Of a stretch of DNA of 64,000 nucleotides, positions 55,508 to 64,000 are shown piece after piece. The position numbers were made by a program, and so were the translations under genes. Origin of the DNA: Pseudopyrenochaeta lycopersici (Eukaryota; Ascomycota; Dothideomycetes; Pleosporales; Pseudopyrenochaetaceae); contig NHZP01000026.1 of assembly GCA_003313425.1 (NCBI GenBank), positions 310,001-374,000 of the forward strand, in the 5' to 3' direction. The notes beneath the pieces are model-generated. The model did no database searches, had not been told where the DNA came from, and saw nothing but the letters and a program-made list of their open reading frames with translations. Position 1 is the first letter of the stretch. Every line of letters begins with the position of its first letter.

Positions 55508-56025
55508 TAAAGCCGTGACGCCAATTGAGACATAGCATTGCATGTTGGAGGAGTCCGGCTGTGTAGCATATTGTAGGGGCTTTATGTAGATTTGTGTACA
55601 ATATCCAAGACGGAACTGTATCTCCGATTTAAGCTTATAACCCATTCATGCTATCGACACCTCTGATATACTTCCTTCGTAACCTACCTGGGAACAGACG
55701 CAAAAACTATCCTTTGTTGCTCATACAGAACCTCGTGTGGCCCTGCAGTTAGAAGTCTAGATATGATGTAACCAAGCTATCCCATATTTTATCTTTTCTC
55801 TTTCTTGAAACTGATATTTGGAGTACTGCGATCTTCGATTTCTCCCTGAAACTTCGTGAGGATAAAAGAGGTGGTCCGAATATATCTATATTGTGAATCG
55901 TTAAAAGTCATGGTCTAGTGATTTATGTCCATATGATATGTGATAATACTCTAGAACAAGGCGTTCGATGCGACCCAGCGCATTTAATTCATGAAAGGTC
56001 CTAAGTCAGCGCTCTACAAACTGCT
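55508..56025. other. Convergent 3' spacer
   Basis: It holds the 3' UTRs of mL46 and the CFEM receptor gene. Nothing else is recognised. Confidence 0.5.
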
Positions 56026-57688
56026 TCACCATTCTTTCGGCAATGTATCTTTATGTTGCGCCTTATACAAACTCTCTGGCTTCACACTGACTTCGTCCGC
56101 ACTTTCATTCCCGGCCGCGACCTGTCCGTTCTTCTTCAACTCCATTAATCTCACCTCATCATCCTCATCCCTCGCCTCCTCCACCCTGGTGTCAATCGTC
56201 TTCATAATAGTTGTCTGGAACAAACTGCCTCCTAATGTGTCTGTATTCCGCCCACCCCTGCCGCCACTGCGCTTCCCGCTGCTGATACGCGCGTTGGGCG
56301 TGTCGTCATCATATCCACGGTATTTGGGGTTGCTGGAGCCGAATGTAGAGCCAAAGCAGTGTGGGAGGAAGCGAGCGACAAAGCGCCGGAATGCAGGCAT
56401 ACACATGCATATTATACCTACGTTGAGCTCTAGGGGGGAGAAGATTCCGGACAGTACGTTGTCGTAGATGGGGTTTGTTGAGCTTCCATATTGGGCGAGG
56501 GCCCAGAGACGAGCTATTGATACAACGATGGTGCTGAGTCTATGGTCAGCTATTTCTTGGCGACTGTCGAGTTCCAGAAGACTTCGGCTCGGACCAAGAC
56601 GGAGTAGTAGTAAAGACTTACATTACTCCAGTGCTGAAGATAGCCACGAGCATGAGTTTCTTCCTCAGACTCAAGTTGAGCTTCATCAACTCAGGGATTG
56701 GAATCACGACAATGTATACATCAACTGCAATGTTATATGCTGCAGCGACAAACCAAAATATCGACTGGTTTATGCAATGGTCATATGGTGTCTCCATATC
56801 CCAAGACGTCCAAACCGCTAGGAAATGAATAGTCAGCGTAATTCGAGGTCAAACGTTTCAATGCTAGTAGCAGTACGCCTTTGCTAACTTCTAAATGGAG
56901 TCTACACTCACCTGAGATGGGTTTACAAGCAAACGTCATAGGCAACCCAAAAGCGATAGGGAAAAGGACCGACAGGACGATGCCAGCGTATACAAACTTC
57001 CTTGTGCGTTGGGCTGGGAAGATGCGCAGGAACATGAACAGAAAACAAAGCTTGCTAAAGGCCGAAGAGATGAAGTAGCTAAGCTGGTTGAAGTAGACAA
57101 TCTGTTCCAACCAGTGTCAGCCACAGTTGATGAATCCCTCGTCACATCGTTACATGTCACAGATTCACATACCTTCATGATCATATATATGTTTTCCGGT
57201 GGTACAGCCCAAGTATCTTTGCCAAAACCTAGCAACCCGCATACCATCTGGCCGAATGTGACTGGCGCGGCGAATACATACGCTATCACTGCGGAGAAGT
57301 CATCGATACCGAAAATATGTTGCTGTATCGAGACTTGAATGCGGATTAGGAGAGCAACGAAGGCGAGGCCGCCGAAGACGGCATTAGTGATGATGATGTG
57401 GGGTGATCGGTCTTTGATGGGGCGTCCACACATGGCGTTTGTGGTGTTGATTGCCGCTGGGAACATTGTGAGCTGGGTGGTAGAGTACAATAATTGAGTA
57501 CATATGTACACTGGGAAGGATGAGAAGGATGCTGTTACTTACAAAGGCTTTCTTTGAGGATACAAGAGCCCATTACACAGCCTTGAATGGCGAGATTAAG
57601 TGGTGCATCGTTGCATATGCATTGAACATCTGTAGGGAGGCATATTGTTTGGTTCGAAACTGCTGATGCAAAGCACGTTGCCTTTGGA
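56026..57688 (-). CDS. CFEM-domain Pth11-like integral membrane receptor (5' exon unresolved)
   Basis: Pth11-class receptors combine an extracellular CFEM cysteine domain with seven membrane spans; in plant pathogens some are needed for surface sensing. Exons 57543-57688, 57173-57510, 56912-57101, 56622-56817 and 56026-56533 join in frame, about 460 residues. The first carries a CFEM signature: TCFASAVSNQTIC, then TDVQCICNDAPL and GCVMGSCILKESL. The next gives CGRPIKDRSPHIIITNAVFG and the first spans. Later exons give the classic VYFNQLSYFISSAFSKLCF and INQSIFWFVAAAYNIAVD. The cytosolic tail is acidic/basic mixed and Gly/Arg-rich. The signal-peptide exon expected before 57688 was not found: the first exon starts at an acceptor (GGCTAACAG), and the upstream ATG at about 57802 gives only a short frame. 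The 5' end may be incomplete. Confidence 0.78.
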
Positions 57689-59525
57689 CTGTTAGCCTTA
57701 AGTGTTCATACTATTGCTTAGATCACTGAGAGGTATTCTATTTGCAAGTACACCAGGTCAGATCTTTAGAGCTACTGCTAGAATGCCGCTGGCCATTCTC
57801 GTTGCAATATCCAAGGCTTTATCAGACGCTATACCTTGAAAATGTCAAGCTACGTTATCTTGTGCATGAAAACACATTCATGAATCCTGGACGGACATAG
57901 CATGCAGTCCTTTGCCCTTGGACTATGAATACTCGTGTCCAACCAAACGACTCGTTTGTGTCACCTTTTGGACCGATAAGGAAATAAATTTACTCACTGC
58001 ACATGTGGGAAGCGAGGACTGTGCCGCAACAGGTACGACAAAGAGCCCGGCACTCAGAGCAAAGTATAAAGTGCTAAACCGCATATTCAAAATTGTCTGA
58101 AAGATGCTCTAGACAAGGCAGAAGTTGAAATAACGCAAAGCTCCAAGATGCTTGTCAGCGTTCCTTCAGGCCATCATAAGTGCGCCTTGCAACTCGTGCT
58201 CGAGACAAAGCTCCGGATGGATCTACATACTGTGCAATCCTTGAACGGGTTATTACTTACTTTTTGCATCACGAAACACATGGTCCACGTTGCAACGGAC
58301 CAGGGCGGCCTGACGAGGCAATCATTTGTTGAGTCAGGAATGCTCATCATCTCTGCAAGTTACACAAAGTAGCAAAACAGGCCGTCACTGCTACTGTTCT
58401 GCCTAGCGGTAATGCACCTTTGTTGAACTCGATTGCACAACCATCACCTTTGTTTTGGTACCTTTCGCCCAATTATTACGTGAGAGGCGCTCTGCACAAG
58501 TTTGATGGTGGTATTGGGCTGGAACGGGGGTTGCGGGGGCCGCGGGTGTTGACCCAGTTTGCATGATCTCCGTTGGCGAGACCTCGGGGATGCAATGGTG
58601 ATTGTCAAGAGGCTGTTCGTGATTTGGTCGCACAGTGATATCTCCGCTGCAAGTTGAGATTAATTTGGTTTGGTACTGCGGATCCTTGCCGATAGACATG
58701 CGCCATAGCTTGTTCGGGATTGACAAACCCGCAGGCGGGAGCTTGTACCCGTTATCCCACTGGGCAAAGCAGAACGTGCCCAAATATCACAACATCGTGT
58801 GCTGAAACGTCGTGCTAACATTCCACCATTGCTCTCACGATAGAGATCTAACACAAGGGAACTTGAAGGCTACGTTCTTGGTAAAACCTTTGATGCTTTC
58901 CCATAAGGTATTGCTTGAATAGCAGGTAAGATGTTTGATTAAGGAAGGGAGCTTGACCTTGGCAGCAAGGCGAAAGCGGTGTCAACTGCAGCTCTGTACC
59001 TGGGTTTAGCGGAGATGTGTCCACGCGCGTTTGGTGGACAGTGCACTTGGGCCCGTGGCGATGGAGACGGGAAGTAATACCAACCAACCCTCTGCAGCTT
59101 GTAGATGTGCCACACACACATGGCTCTCAATGCTTTTTTCATGACTAGATTGAGTATGACAGCTCTGACATGGAAGACCTTGTGTCAGTAGCGGCTATAT
59201 TTGTTGAGGCGAGACCTAGAGATTTCATCACATTGTGATCGATGTAAAACCTCGAAACCTGCGCCTGTATGGACCGATAGATCCCCACGCCGCAATCCTA
59301 CTATGGTAAGACAAGCGGTCCGTCCCCTGTATCAAGCCGAACCAGGGTCTCAAAGGATCCCGCGTCTTCTCTGCGAAGCTGAATGGCATAATCGAGCCCC
59401 GCGATAGGCGACATGCAGCTTGCAGTTGATAATGTTTATCTCTGCATAAGGTCCCATTCCACTGGATGTAATAATTCCTCTTCCATAGCAGCTTCCTACT
59501 ACCCCTGGAACATTATCAGGTCACA
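57689..59525. other. 1.8-kb divergent spacer between receptor and P450 genes
   Basis: It should hold both promoters and the missing 5' exon of the receptor. A minus-strand frame near 58403-58783 and others up to 59142 were considered; they lack recognisable signatures. No gene is called. Confidence 0.45.
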
Positions 59526-61345
59526 ATGGCTTTCTTCTTTGATATTCTCCTCGGCACAGAAGTCCGAACTTGGCTCACTGTCGTCTTACCCATCACTTTC
59601 ATTTCTTACTGGGGTCTATGGCTGATCTATGCACGTACCTTGCATCCACTCGCCAAAGTACCTGGACCTTTTTGGCCATCTGTCTCACGAACATGGATAA
59701 TGTATCGCGCATTGGCTGGAGATCTAGAGATCCACCAACGTATTTTGCATGAAAAATATGGTCCACTGGTTCGTGTTGCTCCGTAAGTGACCATTGCGCA
59801 TGAAAAGTCCAACCCACAGCTGACTCCATGCTGTGACGAGGTCGTTTGTGACGATCCGAGGGAGATCCCAACGGTGTACCCAACGACGAAACCGCTCGAG
59901 AAAACTGTATGGTATGATGCTTGGCGCCCCGCTGGAATGGGGGCCAGGCCTGATATGTACGTAGCCCAGCAAAGTTCGAAAACCCGGTGATGATCTTTCT
60001 CCTCAGAGATCTTTGGAGCAGGCGGATAACCTGTTGTAATGCTCTTTAGAGGCTGCTGATGAATTTTGCAGGTTTACAAACAGGTCAGAGAGAGATCATG
60101 CTGCCTACCAGCGAATACTTGGACATGTGTACTCTCTAACCAATGTCCTCAAGAGTGAGCCAGAGCTAGACAGGACGAGGGCCATTTTCGTCCAAAGGCT
60201 AGAAGAGTTTGCGGATAGAAAAGAGGCCTTTGATTTTGGTCTATGGCTTGAAATGTACTGCTATGATAACATTGGTGTCGTCTTTTTCGGGAAGCAATTT
60301 GGGTTTTTGAGGGACAGTGTTGATTATGGAGGTTACATCCAGGCTGTCCATCAAGCTTTACCTTTCCTCCATGTCCTTGCTTCCGCGCCGGCATACATCC
60401 GACCATTTCTCATGGCTGGGGCGGTTACTATTCCGAAGCTCTTGAAGGCCGTCATCGCCGTTGATGGTATCAAGAAAACTGCCGAGCGGGAGACATATGA
60501 GGCGCAAGCACGAACCGAGGAGGCCACTTCTAAACGTGTTGATATGACATCTGCATTACTTGATATTATGCGTGTAAAGGGTGCGAAGAACAATTTCGGA
60601 CCGAGAGAAGTTGTTTCAGAGGGTTGGGTCGCTGTGTGAGGAAATCCAACAAATGTGTTTGGACAAGGCTGACTCATTTCGCAGTATCGCCGGCTCAGAC
60701 AGCACATCAATTGGTCTTCGCTCCATTTTTTACTTCTTGATGAAGAATCCCAGAACACTTGAAAAAGCCAGAGCTGAAATCGATGCCGCCTTTGCCGATG
60801 GTACGCTTACTTCTCCGATCCAATACAACCATGCCATCAAGCTTCCCTACCTGGCTGCAGTGATTAAAGAAGCTTTTCGCCTCTATGGTCCATTCGCAGC
60901 ACCATTGCAGCGTTACACTCCACCCCAAGGTCTTGTAATTGCTGGCACTCATATCCCTGGAGGCTGGCGAGTGGGTCTCAACCCAGCCGTCGTCCAGCAC
61001 CACAAGGAGGTCTTTGGTAGAGATTCAGATTCTTTCCGACCAGAGCGTTGGCTCGACGGCTCTGCCGAGCAGATCAAGCTAATGCATAAGTGCATGATGC
61101 ATTTTGGAGCGGGAACTCGAACTTGCACTGGGCAACATGTGGGTTTTGTCGGATATCATTAATTGACTTTTTGTGTATGCTAACGACTGTAGGTGGCAAT
61201 GGCTGAGATCAACAAAATCGTACCAGAAATTCTGCGCCGTTTTACATTCAAGCTATCGCATGACGGAGAGTGGAAAACTCAGAATGCGGCGTTCAACTTC
61301 CAGACAGGAGTGACTTGCTACTTCGAGAAGAGGGATTTGAGCTGA
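59526..61345 (+). CDS. Cytochrome P450 monooxygenase with one non-AG intron end
   Basis: Membrane-anchored P450 of 516 residues if exons 59526-59782, 59834-59956, 60072-60635, 60685-61138 and 61193-61345 are joined. An N-terminal anchor (LTVVLPITFISYWGLWLIY) is followed by the proline hinge PLAKVPGPFWPS. The I-helix AGSDST, the ExxR of KEAFRLYG, the FRPERW segment and the heme loop FGAGTRTCTGQH are all intact. These features suggest a catalytically competent protein of the fungal CYP type often found in secondary metabolism. Intron 1 has a perfect GTAAGT donor at 59783, but the frame is restored only if it ends at 59833 in CTG rather than AG. The alternative AG acceptor at 59818-59819 breaks the frame. 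No backbone gene lies nearby, so the substrate is unknown. Confidence 0.8.
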
Positions 61346-63300
61346 GACTTAAATTCCATTTTGTAGTGAACAGAAACTCATGTATTGTTGATGGCTACAA
61401 GGTGTCCAGGTTAAGGCAGGAGCACATGCCCTGCAACTAGACAGCAATTTTGTCATCGCAATCAATGAAGTGTCCACTGCACATTAATTCGATTATCTGG
61501 ATGTGCTATGCGAGATGGATTCCTGCTACAGGGAACGTTGAGTGCTAAGAATGAGGACCAACGCTGAGCCAGCTGTCTGCGACCCACAAAGTTCATGAGA
61601 GATGTTGTCTTTGTTTTTTCAGAATATGGGAGTTCTATCAGCTTTGAAATGAATTTGAGGCAGCTACAGTAAGGTCCAGGTATCTTCATGTAGCTAGTAA
61701 ACAGGCATAGAATTTTGCGAGTCACTCTAGCCACATTTCAATTCTCAATAAGATGAAGGACGATTAGGGTGTTTGTATCAACAGGAGAGGTCATGCGAAG
61801 GCTGTTATTTGCTGAAATATGTGTCTAAACTTATCGCTGGATGACTCCTAGATTTGTCTACTTGTGACTTTGGTTCTTCTTTGTATGGGAAGATTGATTT
61901 TACGATCAGAAAATCAATACGCGTAAGTAACTTCTTTTTTAAAAAAAAAAAAAAAGTCCATTAAATTCCCTACTTCTTGCTCTTTTTTTGCTGTCTGCAC
62001 GCAAATTTGTGCTTCTTATCCAAAATTGTAGTAGAAATGGAACCTATAGAGGTCTCTTAATTCTAAGATCGGTTTTTGGATGTCAACGGGCACTCAGCTC
62101 GTCTTGGTCGTCCTCTGCAGTAACGACAGGGCGTTTTACTTCACTCAATTACTTTTTGATATGATATACCAATTGGACAATAAATGAAATAGGACTTCCA
62201 TCGAAGATATGAAAACCTTAGCTCATGTCCCCAGCCATACGCGATGATTCATGTACACATTCATTGCATCAGCTCGCCATTCTTGCCATTTCAGAACTCC
62301 ACAAGGGAGCATGGGTACGCGCGTATTCCCGCCACTATCGTAAGCGAAACAACGCTGCGATCGTTTGGACTGATGGCTAGACTGTATCAAAACAATGGGT
62401 ACGACCCTAGCTGAGATATGTGAAACTGCATCACGTGGAGACAGCATGGTACAGCATTGATGAATGCAATATTTTTTGCAGTGACGCGTATCGGAGGGTT
62501 ATAAAGGCATAAAACATTTCAAGTTAAGTTCAAGAAACAGTCTAATCCCACGACGTTTTACATTGTCATCAAAAGGCATGCCCATGAAGTATAAGTGATA
62601 ATTTCCTCACCATATAGTGCTCGAATTCGCGATCTAGCAATCTCCATATGATGCTAAGTATTTAAACTGTATCAGTATTCTCAATATGTTTTCTAGGGGA
62701 AAGTGATCAAGAATTGGGTACTACGACGTCCAAAATTAGTTAGCCCGCATTTCTTCTCATGAAGACATGGATACATATCTGAAAGAAAGCGAAGCCATTT
62801 TGCGGGTCAAACAGAGAGTTTTAGAATGTCCATCTTGGCTATGCTAAAGAAGTCTTGGGTTGAATGGTAGCATGCACAAGGATCCCAAGTATCTTGTGCC
62901 TGGCTCGGGGAATTTCTTTATTTGTCTGTGACAGGCATGGGTAAACATAAACTCAGGGCTACCTCGGCTTCCATATCGGGAAAAAGGAAAGCATTAAATT
63001 GGTAGTAGCCACACTTTTGTGAGATGTTAAAGACGCAGGTCCAATGAATGTGTGAACCATAAGTTCATGCATGAAAAAAAGGTGATGCAAGTTGAAGCTT
63101 TTAACTAATTCATTCAAAGTCTCATTGTACAATACACACCAAGAGAATACTCCAATTATCATATCGCAACACTGTAGTTACTTTTAACCACTTCCCATTC
63201 CAGCCAATTGTATGCTCATCTGACGAGTCATCTTCTCACCCCTTTGACCATGCTGCCTCTCCACAAGGGTATCATATCCGTTCCTCTCGAGCCCGATAAC
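61346..63300. other. 2-kb AT-rich gene-free spacer
   Basis: The spacer lies between two convergent genes. Open frames are short and without motifs. It includes a T6-A15 run at 61935-61955 and generally AT-rich DNA. I see no transposon coding sequence. Confidence 0.5.
61941..61955 (+). repeat. Poly(A) tract, 15 nt, preceded by T6
   Basis: Fifteen A residues follow six T residues and are flanked by CTTC and GTCC. It could be a chance homopolymer or the relic of a retroposed tail; no element is visible beside it. Confidence 0.7.
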
Positions 63301-63959
63301 TTAGAGCAAGAAGTAGGTGAAAAGACCGCTAAGACCAGCGAAAGCGACGCTGCCGGTGAGGTGTGATGCCGCTCCAGTCGATTGGACAGCTCCAGAAGCG
63401 CTTGATGAAGGCGAGCCAGATGTAGAGGTGCCATTTTCGGTAATGTTTCCACCAGTGCCGGCGGTCGAGGTGGGCGAGACATTGCTGGTAGCTCTTGAGG
63501 AAGCATTCTTGAATGCTGCCAAAGTCCTCTCGCCAGTTGCACTAAAAGATATTAGCTGTATCCAATGGCTAGAATTGTCTGGAATACTCACGGTGGGTTG
63601 ATTACACCGACCATACCATTCTGGCAATGCTGGCCTTGTGTGCAGTAGAACCAGATAGGCGCTGAGGCATTGGTGACTTCATACGTGAACGTCCTGTTGG
63701 CAACCGCCTGAGTGTTGGTAGTAGGGACATAGCCGGACCAGAAACCATTGTTCAGAGGTTGGCAAGGGGAGGCGAATGCGGCCTGGGCGACGGAGTGGTT
63801 CTTGGGCCAGAAGCGGAAAGTAACGGTATCGCCCTCAGCTGCGTTGATGCTATCGGGCTTGAAGACAAGCTCGCCAGCCTTGGTGCCAACAGCAACGACG
63901 TGTTCCTCTGCGAAAGCAGCGCCAGCAAGGGCGGCAGCGAAGATGGTCGAGAAATGCAT
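63301..63959 (-). CDS. Secreted GPI-anchored cupredoxin-like protein
   Basis: A small blue-copper-like cell-surface protein. Two exons, 63592-63959 and 63301-63541, join in frame to give 202 residues. Residues 1-17 form a signal peptide (MHFSTIFAAALAGAAFA). The cupredoxin ligands are H55 (KNHSVAQ), C106 (WFYCTQGQH), H111 and M116, which together form a complete type-1 copper site. A Ser/Thr-rich, probably O-glycosylated stretch follows. The end has a hydrophobic C-terminal signal (GSVAFAGLSGLFTYFLL) typical of GPI attachment. Fungal members of this group are common surface proteins; electron transfer or copper binding is plausible but unproven. Confidence 0.88.
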
Positions 63960-64000
63960 ATTATGATTGGTTTTGAAATAAAGAGACTAGCTCGTTTAGG

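Noticed and set aside
58403..58783. Minus-strand frame with a Pro/Thr-rich part, considered as a small secreted protein
   Set aside because: The apparent start is not an ATG, there is no signal peptide, and no exon joins could be found.
56026..63959. Possible secondary-metabolite cluster around the P450
   Set aside because: No polyketide synthase, NRPS, terpene synthase or pathway regulator is present nearby.

Overview
The window comes from the nuclear genome of a filamentous ascomycete, most likely a Dothideomycete (Pleosporales-like). This is inferred from the gene set (ApsA/Num1-type cortical PH protein, CFEM receptor of the Pth11 class, Rieske choline-monooxygenase-like enzyme, secreted tyrosinase, CBM18 protein) and from intron style: mostly 48-75 nt introns with GTRNGT donors, CTAAC/CTGAC-like branch sites and AG acceptors. 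Exon joins were worked out by eye and checked for reading-frame continuity. Promoters and poly(A) sites could not be located precisely.

Layout. 1-1816: no gene. 1817-9036: a zinc alcohol dehydrogenase, then three mitochondrial genes close together (tRNA t6A dehydratase TCD, endonuclease G NUC1, TIM13), then an L-type lectin of the early secretory pathway. 10853-17641: a short secreted tyrosinase, a ricin-B-like single-pass membrane protein and a Rieske oxygenase, separated by long gene-poor spacers. 17925-23168: the divergent 60S-assembly pair NOC3/NIP7, then a secreted GMC oxidoreductase. 24253-29758: two disordered proteins of unknown function flanking an alpha/beta hydrolase. 31439-32921: a secreted chitin-binding (CBM18) gene that appears broken. 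33426-37817: a very large orphan protein. 38683-46618: the splicing factor CWC24 and a 1905-residue ApsA-like protein with about 23 diverged copies of a Ser/Thr/Pro repeat. 48166-55507: an MFS transporter, the splicing factor ISY1, chaperonin subunit CCT8 and mitochondrial ribosomal protein mL46. 56026-63959: a CFEM/Pth11-like receptor, a cytochrome P450 with one abnormal intron end, and a GPI-anchored cupredoxin.

How the genes fit together. Conserved housekeeping genes (mitochondrial import and tRNA modification, ribosome assembly, splicing, chaperonin, mitoribosome) sit in compact, often divergent blocks. Between them lie secreted, surface and oxidative genes in longer, gene-poor spacers. 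I see no polyketide synthase, NRPS or terpene synthase backbone, no transposon coding sequence, no convincing tRNA, and nothing that amounts to a clearly new biological system. The most unusual items are the damaged CBM18 gene, the repeat domain of the ApsA-like protein, the minimal uORF in front of it, the non-AG intron end in the P450, the large orphan protein, and the CGATTGG repeat cluster upstream of the Rieske gene.
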